From NCBI GenBank assembly GCA_025531455.1, contig JAMYHL010000157.1:1-25984 (forward strand): a stretch of 25,984 nt of DNA. The letters run 5' to 3'. Below, one piece after another: positions 1 to 10,292 of the stretch (positions are counted from its first letter, which is position 1; every line of letters begins with the position of its first letter). A model generated the notes under the pieces. That model was not told the origin of the DNA. It made no database searches and was given only the letters and a program-made list of their open reading frames with translations. The stretch is from Apiotrichum sp. Y4204. Its lineage: Eukaryota > Basidiomycota > Tremellomycetes > Trichosporonales > Trichosporonaceae. A program made the translations under genes and the position numbers.

Positions 1-77
1 TGCGGCTCGTCGCGCGCTCGCCGCGATGGCCCCGGGGCGGGTGTGGATGCCGTGGAGGTGGATGCTGGTGAGGCCAT
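1..77 (-). CDS. N-terminus of an unidentified gene, cut by the left edge
   Basis: Reading leftward from the ATG at 77, the frame stays open to the window edge for 25 codons. It begins MASPASTSTASTPAPG and continues into a basic SRRAR stretch. Such Ser/Thr/Pro/Ala-rich starts are common in disordered N-termini of basidiomycete proteins, but they identify no family. The start is the first ATG after a long C-tract (a G-run on the plus strand at 78-89), and the region upstream on the minus strand is pyrimidine-rich like other leaders in this window. Only 77 bases are visible, so this could be chance. I do not recognise the product. Confidence 0.4.
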   Translation of the reverse strand, partial: MASPASTSTASTPAPGPSRRARDEP

Positions 78-534
78 GGGGGGGGGGGGAGAGGGGGAAG
101 TGTTGATGGGAAAGTGGGAGGATGAGACTGGCGTCTAGTGGGGTAGTCGGGAGGGAATATGTGTGTTCAGGACACGAGACACACAAAAAACACAGAGCAT
201 GTTGCGGGGGGGGGGGAGGCGGAGAGCGGAGAACAGAATGAGCACAGCGCGGGGTGCCGCCCCGCGTCCAGGGTGGTGTTCCCCAGGGTCCCAGGAAAGC
301 CAAATATCCGCATATCCGAAACTTCTGGGAGGGACTGCCTCGAAACGTGCCAAAAAGGTGTGATTGATGAGAAGAAATCCGTCAATAACGTACATGCAAG
401 GTTTCATTTGCACATCTTGCGGGGGGGCTTGGAAGCTAGGAGAGCATGATGTCTCTCGATAATGCGTCTTCTTGTCATAGCTGAATCAGAGAGAATACAG
501 AAGACTTGACTGAGCTACTGATGAGTTTCGCGTA
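78..534. other. intergenic stretch with G-tracts
   Basis: No gene supported. It contains several long G runs on the plus strand (78-89, about 204-212, about 420-427) and a purine-rich segment up to about 240. The short overlapping frames here have no recognisable composition or motif. It probably holds the promoter and leader of the minus-strand gene at the left edge. Confidence 0.5.
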
Positions 535-1411
535 TCACTCCCGTCTTGTCCTCCACCATACCAGACGCCAGAACTGTCTGAACTTGCAATAGGACTCGGC
601 AGGAAGGTTCATATCGATACCATTATCAAAGCGGACAATGATATTGTTGACCTGGAGAAATGACAAGGCTCGCGGCGCGGCCAGCAGGATGGGCTCGAGG
701 ATGACCCCGCCAGGTACCCAGGTAATAAGAAGCTCATATTCGTTAATCGCGGTTATCTAGCCGGCAATCTAGATACCTGCCCACTTTGTACTCGTCACGA
801 CTACTACTGGCATTCCTGTTTTTCTTGCTCATTGTCTCCAGTCTGAGCAGGAATACTACCACAACCATAAGTTCAGTGAGACGAGGAATGCGCGATACTG
901 CCATGTCATCGTTCCCCTGTGATCGTGTTCTCCCAAGATCAGTCTCCCGGTCAACTTCATTTACGTTTTCGTGTAGCGCTCTCGCAAAGAGACTAGATCG
1001 TATATACTGTATGGCTTCAGACCGGCGCGACTGTCGCCCCACAACCGGCTCCACATCCAGGCATACGACCATCGCCAATTTCAGTCACATGGCCAAGCAA
1101 ATGCGAGGCAGAATAGCAGACCTTTGAGAAGTCCACGGTCAGCTCGACACGGATGCGTTCATGCGTTTGGATCAGTCGGGACGTCGGGACAGGCGCTCAT
1201 TCCAGGGCGACAGAAGACCATGTTGGGTGTGCTGGGCGTGCTCTTGGCAAGACCACGTTGCGAGCACGTTAACCGTCAGTAAAGAGTCCCGAGACTCGAG
1301 TCCACACTTCTGCCTCAAGAGCTCGGAGGCAGACGACCGCATGTTGCGAAACAAAACATTGTAACTTGAGACTTGATACTGTGATCGGATAGGGAGAGAG
1401 AAAGGACGCAT
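535..1411 (-). pseudogene. probable decayed gene, unknown family
   Basis: The minus strand holds a chain of protein-like frames in changing registers. From an ATG at 1411 a frame runs to about 1172. A second register (about 1175 to 1010) contains RVELTVDFSKV and SASHLLGHVTEI, with an in-frame TGA just before it. A third (about 1084 to 745) ends near SSRDEYK. A clean terminal segment reads LLITWVPGGVILEPILL and later FDNGIDMNLPAESY, closing with a TGA at 537-535. The third register and the terminal segment can be joined by a plausible 52-nt intron (GTGGGC donor, acceptor AATATGAG), which keeps frame. The upstream registers cannot be joined without shifts or a stop. I read this as a degenerated gene. 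The texture resembles the large F-box-like hypothetical families of these yeasts, but no domain is identifiable. A live gene with more introns than I can place remains possible. Confidence 0.35.
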
Positions 1412-3473
1412 GTGGCCGCGAGGGTTATAGTTTTAGCTGCTGTAGTGTTCCAGACGCGTGCGCGGGTCTGATCGATCGATCACTTGCGAGGGTGCGAGGG
1501 GGTCATATGGGCAATGCCGTTTGGGTATACGGTTGATATGGTCAAGTGGGTGTCTGTCGCGTCGTTCTGAAGAGGAGACTGCATGGAGCTCGAGTGAAAT
1601 AGCCTTTTATACTCGTGTGCTGCATGTGCAGTCTGTGTCTGGACATAGAATGGTCATTTGGTCAGTCGCCGTTGTCCATGCCATCCATATGCATCCATGC
1701 CATGCCAATGTTCAGACGTTCAGGTCATTCACCACTCTCGATACTCTTCAGGACATCCAGGATCCAAAAGACAATCTGACGACAGGTTCATGTTTCACCC
1801 CAACCGTCCAAACCCTCCCATCCCCTCTCAATCAACCCCCTCTTAACCCTCCACAAACCTTGATTTCCCTTCCAACCTGCCAGCCAACACACGCGCGCAA
1901 AAGCTCATCCCACGCGCACAGAAGTGGACCGAGCGCGCTCAGGTCAGGATCGGGGGAGTGAAAGACATGCACATACCCCAGAGGATCAGAGCTCTAGAAG
2001 CAAAGGGATATGAAGCAAGTCCTGTCAAGGTCTCATGCTTCTGTGGTTCCCAACAACCTGGCGCACAAGGATTGGTGGTTCCTCCGTTCCATGTTTTTTC
2101 GCGTACATTTTCTCGTCACCATTCCCCATCAGGCATCTCACTAAACAGGGCGGGCCGCCGGGCCTTGGGCCTCGTCGGGGCCTCGGACGCAGGAACAGGG
2201 GGAGCCCATCCACAGCTGGGTAGTACTCTTGCCATCTTGGGACACTTGGTGTTCCTCTTGGTGCTTCTCGTTTGCTGTAACTTCCTGCATGCTCCTGAAG
2301 GTCTGCATTGACGAGACGGACCGTGTACCGTATCCCCCTGTCCGCAGCGCGTCCGCAGAGCGTGCTCTGAGCGTCCGCAGTGTTTTAAGCACACGGGTGT
2401 TTCACCTGATCACCTTCAAGGTGCCGATGAGTTTTGAGTGGGACATATGTAGATCCATAGGGGATACCAGTGTAGCGCGTTTCCCGGCCGCCCGGAATGC
2501 TTGTGCATGTGCAGAGGCGCGTGCTCTGCGTTAGCTGACCCTCGCGCTGCGCACTGCTGGACGCGGTACGTGCTCGCGCTGGGGTGTCTCGTGCCAGGTG
2601 TGCTGTGCTTGTTACAAGCCACCGCTCGTCGTTCAAATCTTATTACCTGTTGGGAATCGCCCTGAACGGGAGATGGCCAGGGCGGGCAGCGCACATGAGC
2701 GAGAGGGATCGAGGGAGAGACGCCGCGAGTGGCCAGGGACGGACATCAACAAGACATGTTGCGCCAGGGTGGGGGAGTGGGGGTTGGCCAGTGGAGCAGA
2801 GCCCAAGCTGAGCGAGGAGCCAAGGAGAACGAGGTACTACTGCATGCTCGATGCTGTTCTGGGTAGTATGCGCCGAGAGACTAGGTACAGCGAGTACCGT
2901 GCTTGACCTGGTGACCTGTTGACCTGTTGATTTGTTATCGTGCTCACCTGCAAAAACACTCCTTCCCCTCTCTCTCTCTCTCTCTTATCCAACGACGACA
3001 GTCTCGCAGTCGGAGACTCCACTCTCACTGGCCACTGCTCTCTCTTTCTTTTCATTATCGTATCGTAATATCGTATCCCGCTCAACGCTTCTTATCCCTC
3101 TCAATCCAATCCTATCAAAGCCTATCCTACGGTCACGTCTCGAGCTCTTGTGCGGCGCGGTACACGGGTCGTTTGCTCGCTAGTTGACAAGTGACAAGTC
3201 TGGAAAGGAGATCATCCTCATCCTGGCCCATCCCCCACATCCTCCTGGATATCTGGATCCACTCTCGGATCCATCCTGCGATCCTGTGATCCTGTGTTAC
3301 AACTTTCCAGCCCCAGGACATCCCTCTCCACCTCGATAATTCTCCTCCCTGACAAGTCGTGCTCGCGACGCAACAACGGCACGACAGCAACGGCCGTCTT
3401 GCGCGTCCCTCTCCACCTCATTTCACCACGCCCAATCCTCACCTCAACTATACCCCCTTCTACCGCCCACTCG
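1412..3473. other. long non-coding stretch, promoter and leader of the first BTB gene
   Basis: About 2 kb without a gene I can support. The frames present are short, overlapping and without motifs. The right part is organised like a leader region. There is a (CT)n run at about 2968-2988, a pyrimidine-rich zone to about 3120, and an ATCC-rich stretch (about 3210-3295) just upstream of the BTB gene. No tRNA or other structured RNA was recognised. Confidence 0.55.
2968..2988 (+). repeat. CT-dinucleotide run
   Basis: A run of about ten CT dinucleotides lies about 490 bp upstream of the first BTB start codon, inside a broader pyrimidine-rich zone. Such tracts are common in promoters and leaders of these fungi. 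A second, weaker CT tract lies at about 10470-10515 upstream of the forkhead gene. Confidence 0.7.
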
Positions 3474-4924
3474 ATGGCCACCATGGCGACTGACAAGCGC
3501 GATAAACGCGGGTTCCGACAGAGCTACGACAGTGGCATTGTCCGCAAGTCCCTCGAGAGCGTCAGCAGTCTCGGCCACGGCCAGCTCAACGGCTTTGTAG
3601 GCAGCAAGCGCTTCAGCCGCGACCTCGCCCTCGCCTCGTCAAACGGCGCCGGCTACGGTCGCAACAGCCCGAACGGCATCAGCTACATTTCCAACGGTAT
3701 GAGTTACAATTCGTACAACTCGCCTGCGAGTGAGATAAGCAGCGCGAGCCCAAGCACAAGCACCCACTCGCATTCGCTCTCCCAGTCCACCTCGCCCTCG
3801 GCCTACCGCAACCACTACGTCCGCCCGAGCAGCACTACCCCGGGCAGTGCACCCGGCAGCCCCGAGTCCGTCTCCACCACACCCCCCGACACGCCGCCGT
3901 ACCGCGTCCCCCGCGCGTTTTCGCCCATGGCCCCGCGTGCAGGTGCGAACGGCAGTGCTAACGGCCACGGAAAAGATACCGACATTGACAACGATGAGAG
4001 CAAGGCCGACGCGCAAGTTGCGCAAGCCCCGCACGACCCAGTAGAAAGCCCCCCGACATCGCTCCGACGCCTTCCGAGGCCGCTGTCAAACCCGCTCGTG
4101 CTCCACCCCGACTTCCGTGGTGACGGCGATGTCGTGCTCGTCTGCACTAACAAGAAGAATGGCGGCGAGCTCGTCGGCTTCCGCGTCAGCGGGAGTATGC
4201 TGAGGATGGCGAGGTGAGAGATGAGAGCTCTGGCGGCTCGGAGTATAGACAATCTAACACCAGCCCAATCCTCGCCGCGCTCCTGGGAGAGAAGAAGCCC
4301 GTGACCTCGTCCGTGCCACAGTTTGTCAAGGCAAACGATTCGCCCGAGGACATGCACGCGTTCCTCCGCCTACTCCGCTTTGGCACACCCTCGCCGACAT
4401 CCTCGTCGCCCAGCAGCGTGCCGCCCGCGTTCTTCCCCACAATCCAACAGTATGACGGCATCCAGCGTCTGGCGCTCAAGTACAACGGGTGGTACCCGCG
4501 CGCAGTGCTCGACTTCCACGTCGAGCTGCGCGCCTCTGAGATTGCGAATCGCGTAGGCAAGGATGGCTCAAAAGAAGACATCTTCGCGCTCGTCCGTCTT
4601 GCACACTCTCTGCACTCGAGCTTCCTTTGGACAGAGGTGTGCGACCGCTTGCGCCGCGGGTGGTGGCATACGGTGCTTAACCCATGGAAGTTTACGGACG
4701 ACGACGTGGAGGACGTCGGCGAGAGTATCTTCTCGCTCCTCAGCATTCTCGCCAGCGTGGGCAGCCGCGACGGCCTGTACTCGCACATTGACGAGCTCTG
4801 CGTGATCTACGAAGGGGGTGCGTACAGCGAGGTTCATGCCGGCGGTGCTGACTCTGCAGATGGCGAAGTTTCCGTCGCAATGTCCGAGAGACGTGTCGGC
4901 CAGTGCCCGACATGTTTGAAGTAG
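3474..4924 (+). CDS. BTB/POZ-domain protein, first of three tandem paralogues
   Basis: Exons 3474-4213, 4264-4817 and 4860-4924 give 452 residues. Residues 1-200 are Ser/Pro/Asn-rich and probably disordered. The BTB-type fold begins near residue 205 with LHPDF, then GDVVLVCT, GFRVSGSMLRMAS and SPEDMHAFLRLLRFG. This is the usual fungal BTB order: HP-F, a D-V-hydrophobic strand, F-V, L-S-S/A, then the helix pair. Such proteins dimerise and often act as adaptors; the partner here is unknown. Intron 1 (50 nt, CTAAC branch) splits a Ser codon in phase 2. Intron 2 (42 nt, GTGCGT donor, CTGAC branch) is in phase 1 and a multiple of three without a stop, so retention would add 14 residues. The start at 3474 has a second in-frame ATG at 3483 in a better context (ccaccATGg); either may be used. 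The downstream neighbours are its paralogues. Confidence 0.88.
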
Positions 4925-5587
4925 CCGGGTGGAATGTGAGTTGTACATGCCGCGTCGGGCGCGCGTGCCGCGTCCGCATACCGCAACTGCGAGCGCGCGA
5001 GCCGCGTCGATGCAGAAGATGCAGCGTTGCGCGCCAGCCACGCGCCCAAGGCCAAGACGAATGAGACATGCAAGACACAGCCCTGACACCAGATACGCCA
5101 TACGCCACTGGCACTGGACAGATAAGGAAATGGATACCGACTCAGTTTCCGGACATTGATTCTCACGACTTCCCTTCACGACCCTCCTCGTCCGTCTCGA
5201 CGCGCGCCGTCTCCCGTGTAACTGTGTATCACATGGCGCGCATCAGATCGTTTACAGCGAACGTGCAACGCGACGCTCACCACCAAAACGCCTGGTCAGC
5301 GCTCCTGTCGCATCCAGCAATGTCGAGTTCGTCTCACTCCCCGACACGACGGCGCGCACTGACCCTTTCCCCCATCCGGACCCTCGCCACGATCTGGTCT
5401 CTCTTTTCCCCCACCTTCACCCCCTGCCGCATCCGCACAGCCATGTACTGCGCCTGGCGAGCTCGAGCACCACCCGTCCTGCCGTGCTCGACGTGGCCGC
5501 TGTTGTACAGTATGTATATGCACATTGGTCGTCAAAGATAATCTTCTTTTGTTGCTCTCCATTTGCAGTTGACTGCTTATTGCCTCC
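4925..5587. other. intergenic region and leader between BTB genes 1 and 2
   Basis: No coding gene supported. The right part is the pyrimidine-rich leader of the second BTB gene and includes a probable leader intron at 5510-5568. Open frames on both strands here are overlapping and lack motifs. Confidence 0.55.
5510..5568 (+). other. probable 5'-UTR intron of the second BTB gene
   Basis: A GTATGT donor at 5510 and a pyrimidine-rich run ending in TTTGCAG at 5568 delimit a 59-nt intron, 19 nt before the ATG at 5588. The frame of that ATG meets a TGA within those 19 nt, so the intron would lie in the leader and not between coding exons. Confidence 0.6.
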
Positions 5588-6479
5588 ATGACCTCCGTAG
5601 CCACCTCGGCCGCGTCCTTTGTCTCCGCCCCGGGCGGCGAATACTTTGTCGACCCGGATATGCCGCCCACGCCACCGCCGCGCTCCCCGCCGGTGCCCAA
5701 GGGCTTCATCCCTCCGCACCCCTACCTTTTGCAGAACCCGAAACTCCAACTGCACCCGGACTTTCCGGCCACCACTGACGGCGACGTGGTCGTGGTGTGC
5801 CACGACGGCCAAAGCGAGGTCGGCTTTCGTGTGCTGAGCAACGTGCTCCGCGCCTCGAGGTGAGTGGCGAAGTGCGATGCGGAACGGGTAGTGGTCTCAC
5901 ACCAGCGGCGTGTTTGTGCAAGAGCTGCAGAAGGCGGCCGTTGTCCGCTCCGGCATGATTCTCGCCCCCGACACCGCAGACGACATGCACGCGGTCCTGC
6001 GTTTTCTGTACATTGGCCACCCGCGCTTCCCTCCCTTCTTCCCAACCCTCGACCAGTATCTCTCCCTGCTGGCGTTTTCGGCAGCGTACGCGCCTCCGCC
6101 CTCCCTCCGCTCCATTCTGCATGCCATGATCGACCGTGACGCGCCGCGCCTCGCGCAGAGCATGACCCTCGAAACGCTCCCGCAGCTTCTCGAAGTGGCG
6201 CACCGTCTCCGCTCTGAACGTCTTTGGGAGCATATCATCAAGGCTGCGCCGGCGGGGAGCATGCTCTATGACCCGTGGGGCGCGGAGGTGGGCTTCCAGT
6301 TCTGGAGCGTCTTGCTCCTCATCGCGCGCGTGAGGGGACTGCTGGTGGAGATGGACGAGCTCGTGGTGACTTATCCTGATGGTAAGTGCCTTGTTCGTTG
6401 TAGGTTGCTGATCCTAGCGCGCACGATTGTGGTCGCGGCCCGCGATGGACGCGTGCGTGTCGAGCATGCACTCGTGTGA
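5588..6479 (+). CDS. BTB/POZ-domain protein, second tandem paralogue
   Basis: Exons 5588-5859, 5906-6381 and 6418-6479 give 269 residues. After a short Pro-rich N-terminus, the BTB-type core starts near residue 54 with LQLHPDF. It continues GDVVVVCHDG, VGFRVLSNVLRASS, then a helix pair with DDMHAVLRFLYIGHP, where the canonical helix-loop of fungal BTB proteins sits. The later part (DPWGAEVGFQFWSVLL, MDELVVTYPD) aligns by eye with the same segments of its neighbours. Intron 1 (46 nt) is phase 2 in the Ser codon equivalent to that of gene 1. Intron 2 (36 nt, perfect GTAAGT donor, CTGAT branch) is phase 1. It is a multiple of three and open, so intron retention would still give a full-length protein. 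Function beyond protein-protein interaction is not inferable. The N-terminal extension is much shorter than in gene 1. Confidence 0.88.
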
Positions 6480-6923
6480 TCGTGTGAGGCGCGGCGCGGG
6501 TCGCCGTCTAGGAGTTCAGATAAAGTGCTCGCGAGTGAGATACCATGCGTTTGGAAGAGGATGTACATATATTGCTTACTCTGAGGGTACAATGGCGCAG
6601 TCGATTCGGTGATGGGCTTGGGGTGAGGGCGATTGTGTATTGTACGAGCAGGTTGCCGGTTCCTCTCTGCAGCCTTGGGTGCTCGGCGACAGCGACACTG
6701 GGGTTCCAATCTATTCCAGACGGACACGCCAGAACCCAGAGCAGATTGAAAAACAGTCTTTGATGTTGCAGACGAAGTGCTGCGCAGCTCACTAGTGGCA
6801 GAGGGGTGACTTTAGCTGGCTGACTGGACCATTGGACGGACAGTCCTTTCGCTTGCTTCCCTCACCAACACTGACAGTATAAATACCTCAGCATTGTCAT
6901 TTCATTCTCCCCATCTCGCCATC
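6480..6923. other. intergenic region with the promoter of BTB gene 3
   Basis: 444 bases between BTB genes 2 and 3. No gene is seen. The right end holds a TATA-like element (6878-6885) followed by a short pyrimidine-rich leader. Confidence 0.6.
6878..6885 (+). promoter_or_regulatory. TATA box of BTB gene 3
   Basis: TATAAATA lies 46 bases upstream of the ATG at 6924, with a compact pyrimidine-rich leader between. It is the clearest TATA element seen next to a gene in this window. Confidence 0.55.
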
Positions 6924-7912
6924 ATGCACGACCCGGCCTCGCCCTCGCCGGCGCGCATCCCCCCCTCGGCGACGATCATGGGCCTGTCGGCACTGGCCTC
7001 TCCCGAGCGCCCTACGAAAGCGAACCCCACTCCGCGTACCCCAGACCGTCCTCGTATCGCTGAACATCCGCTCTCCACGCCCCGTCCCAGTCGCCACCCG
7101 GCGCGGATGCAGCACACGCGCTCGCACTCCATCTCCATGCTCTCCGCCATGGCGCGCCCCTCGCGGCACAAACGGCAGGGCACGCTGGCTGCCGATCTCC
7201 TTCTCTCCCGTGCCACCCCGGACGTCCACCCCGAGTTTTGTTTCGGCGATGCCATGATTGTGTGTAAGAGTATGGCGTTTCGGATTCCTGCCGCGATTCT
7301 CCGCGATGCCTGGTGAGTGCGAGGCTATTTTACCCAAGCTCATCTTAGCAACATCTTTGCAGACCTCACCCCCGTCCGCCCGATCCCCGTCGATCAGGAA
7401 GAGGAGGACGTGCTTGCCTTTTTGCGCTTTATCACGGCCAGCCCCGCCACCCTTGACCTCGACCTTCCCGCGGTCCGAAGCGTCCAAACGATCCTCATCG
7501 TGTGGCACGCTAAGATGACCATCGCCGCCTCGCTGTGCGAGTACGTCGCGATGCACGCTGCGCGTCTCATCGAGTGTCCCCCGGATCAGAGGAAAGTGAG
7601 GGATATTGTCCATGCTATTGCGGATATGCGGTTTGTTGAGCTCTGGGCAGCCCTTGTGGAACGGCTCCGGGCCGACGCCGAGTGGCGCGCGTTCCTCGAC
7701 CCCGCAAAGTTCACGCCGGAGGAAGCGGAGAAGATGGGTGCCCTGGCTCTCGGTGCGCTCACCTTCATCCTCGGCGGCGACCTCGATGCGTGCGCAGTGT
7801 ACCGTGATGAGAGTGGGTGATTATAACGATTGGGCTGACGACAGATAACCTCTTCCTCATCGTGCGCACGCTCGGGCACCACCAGGCGCTGTATGCCGAT
7901 AATATGCTGTAG
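6924..7912 (+). CDS. BTB/POZ-like protein, third tandem paralogue
   Basis: Exons 6924-7312, 7349-7812 and 7845-7912 give 306 residues. Residues 1-95 are Pro/Arg/Ser-rich. The BTB-like core follows: VHPEF (about 102), FGDAMIVC, MAFRIPAAILRDA, then EEDVLAFLRFITA. It is the most diverged of the three: the second strand is shortened and the Ser at the first splice junction becomes Cys. Intron 1 (36 nt) is phase 2 at the codon equivalent to genes 1 and 2. Intron 2 (32 nt, GTGGGT donor, CTGAC branch) is phase 1, as in the others. Without that splice the frame stops at 7818-7820, giving a protein about 22 residues shorter. With it, the tail ends NNLFLIVRTLGHHQ, matching the hydrophobic C-terminal strand of gene 2. 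The start at 6924 is the first ATG after the TATA element. Role unknown. Confidence 0.85.
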
Positions 7913-8225
7913 TTCACCGTGTCTTTTGTTTGTCCTTTATTCAGCGCTACCCTCCGTACTTTGTCATGCAAGGCATTCTTGTCCTCTTAATCCTGCGAGC
8001 ACCGCTCTGTAAGAGTCTAAGAATCTGAGATACGTGATGCATACACAAGATCTACATGGTCATTGTGTGCTTGCCGGCCCCTCGCTGCCGCCACATACAA
8101 CTGCCACAAGCGGCCAGTCGCCACCCAAAATACTCCCGCTCCACACAATACAGTCACCACCGTCACCACCACACAGTCTTCCGTTCCTCCATTCGCTCTT
8201 CTCTCCATCACCCTCCCCACCACCG
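7913..8225. other. short intergenic region, promoter of TFIIE beta
   Basis: 313 bases between the BTB gene 3 stop and the Tfa2 ATG. The right half is rich in CACC and CT motifs, typical of leaders in this window. No TATA element or other feature stands out. Confidence 0.6.
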
Positions 8226-9719
8226 ATGTCGTTCCTCAAACGCAAGTCGCCGTACGGGTCCGCATCGCCCGCGCCGGGGAGCCGCGCAGCGAGTGCCGGC
8301 GTCAAGCTGGAGGGGGACGCGAAGAGGGCACGGGGTGAGTAGCGATAGTCGTGATGGGTTTGCTGCTCCGTTGTGATGTGCTTTCGCCTTCTCCCCTCTC
8401 TCCGACCCTGCTGTCTCGTTTTGTGCCCAGCAGGTCTCGATTGCTTCTTACTCACCCACTAACCTCAGGCCTGGGCGGTACGCCGAGCGGCTCACACTTC
8501 AACTTCTCAGATCCGCGGACAGTCGTCCTTGAGCTGCGCTCGTACTTGAAGGTGGGTATACGAAGAGGGGGACGGGGGATATGTATGAGCTACTTTGCCT
8601 TCATCATACTGGCTACTCGCTGGCTCCTTGTGCACTTGATTACCCGCTCTATTTACTCATTTCAGGATCGCATTACGCTGCCGTGGTCGGACGCCTTCTT
8701 CCATGTGCAGGAGAAGAGTCCTGGCGTGGACCCCGATGCCGTCCTCGAGATGCTCAAGAAGATGGATCGCGTCAAGTTCAACGAGGTAAACCAGGTGTTT
8801 ACGTATGAGGTGCGTAGCGGGTCTTTCTTGGACTTCAGCACCCGTCGCCCTCACTAATGCCTCATTGTAGCCCGAGATCGTCCTCCGCACACAGTCGGAC
8901 CTGCGCAGCCACATCCGCACGAACACGACATGGGAGAAAACGCACGGCGTGCCATACAAGGCGCTGCGCGAGCTTGTTCCGCAGGGCCTGGAGCTTACGT
9001 CTATGATAGACGAGCTGGAAAAGGACGGCCAGATCTTAATTCTGCGCTCGTTGACTGGCAAGCTCAAGGACGCGCCGCTGCCGGAGCTTGGGCGCGAGAA
9101 CGCGTGGGGCGAGCGCCTGAATGCCGGCGGGCCTGAGCGTTGGCGCACCATCTTTTGGGATGACCTCAAGGAGCGCAACCGCACGGCACCGCGAGCCGAG
9201 GACGGTGCGTATCGAGCATGGAGGAGTCAGGACACCACTGATGGCAGAGTTCATCTTCGCGTGGGCGGACGTGCGTATCGCCGAGACGGACGACGTCGCC
9301 AAGCTACTCGAAGGGCGTACGTTACTGCGTGACTTTGACTGTGACTGTGAACTGACGCTCTTATCTTATCTCGGAACCACATTGTCATTCCTTCGTATCC
9401 TTTTCCGCTTCTCATTTCCATTTCTCTCGCAGAGGACCTCAAGGCCAGCTCGGTGGTGGCGGCGCCGGTCAAGAAGGACAAGGGGCCGGACAAGAAGAAG
9501 AAGAAACGTGGACGTGTGCTCAAGATCACCAACTCGCACATGAAGGACTATGTGAGTGTCGATTCTGCGCGGTGGGAGCCATGGTTGGCTGCAGCAAGGA
9601 TTCTTCGCTCAGCCGAATCCACGGACCCAAAGCATCCTCATCAATCTCTCCACTCTCGCTCCTTGACACTGACACTGCAGGGCATCGACTTTTCGCAAGA
9701 GTACGAGGCGCCGTCGTAG
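8226..9719 (+). CDS. TFA2: transcription initiation factor TFIIE, beta subunit
   Basis: Exons 8226-8334, 8469-8551, 8666-8809, 8871-9204, 9248-9316, 9433-9551 and 9681-9719 give 298 residues, close to the yeast Tfa2 length. TFIIE beta pairs with TFIIE alpha in the RNA polymerase II pre-initiation complex, recruits TFIIH and helps promoter opening in the nucleus. Visible features: a Ser-rich basic N-terminus; a first winged helix (about 52-120) with TVVLELRSYLKDRITLPW and DPDAVLEMLKKMDRVKF; a second winged helix (about 122-175) with WEKTHGVPYKALRELVP and IDELEKDGQILILRS; and a basic C-terminus with KKKKKRGRVLKITNSHMKDY, typical of the family. All seven exons join in frame with good donors (GTGAGT, GTGGGT, GTGCGT, GTACGT). 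The start is the first ATG, preceded by caccg. It is a housekeeping gene with no sign of damage; its neighbours do not suggest a shared pathway. Confidence 0.95.
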
Positions 9720-10163
9720 ATGTAGAAACACAATCTCATACAGGCTGTATCATGTATTTTTATTTCGTGTCTTTCAACTCCCCTTTATCTATTCAGGGGC
9801 TCGAGATGGTGTGATTGTTCTGATATGTTCCTCCTATTTGTTTTTGTTATTGCGTCACACAACAACAAATGGATGGGCTCCTAAGGCACTGGTCTGTCTC
9901 GCCACAGCGTCTGGTGACCTGGTGACCTTCGGGATGATGTAAATGATGACCTCTGCATGATGCGGGACCGTGGTACTGGGGCACTGGGGTCTTCACTTCT
10001 GCATGCAGACTCGGTCTCGCCCATGGTACAAGGCCACAAGGGCAAGCCGCAAGCCCAGTGGCTGATCCTCCGCGGTCTGGACCGGAGCTCTGGAGTTGAA
10101 GGAGGCGGGCGGAGTAGATTTTCTTCTTTCCAGAAGTGAGCGCCATTAGCTTTGGGTCCAGCT

Positions 10164-10292
10164 TTCTAATAATGGAGTCATTACAACCTCGGCCCGACCC
10201 CGACCCTCGATAGTTCGTTCTAATCAGTTTGTGTATTGATCAGTTTTTTCCTGATCCATTTTCTAATCACCCACGCCAATACATTTTCTAAT
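10164..10292 (+). repeat. four copies of TTCTAAT
   Basis: Exact heptamers begin at 10164, 10218, 10261 and 10286, with shrinking spacing (54, 43 and 25 bases). They lie 1.1 kb upstream of the forkhead coding start and 450-570 bp downstream of Tfa2. Two TGATC-containing segments sit between them. They may be binding sites or chance in an AT-richer patch. Confidence 0.5.

Noticed and set aside
786..1127. A plus-strand frame with a signal-peptide-like hydrophobic start
   Set aside because: It is the complement of the better minus-strand relic, and the rest of the frame lacks protein character.
2610..2660. GTTCAAATC resembling a tRNA T-arm
   Set aside because: No matching acceptor or anticodon stems around it. 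No tRNA could be supported anywhere in the window.
3815..4357. Minus-strand frame of 180 codons over the first BTB gene
   Set aside because: It is a shadow of the coding strand and crosses the first intron.
6897..7613. Minus-strand frame of 238 codons over the third BTB gene
   Set aside because: Antisense shadow crossing a supported intron; no motifs.
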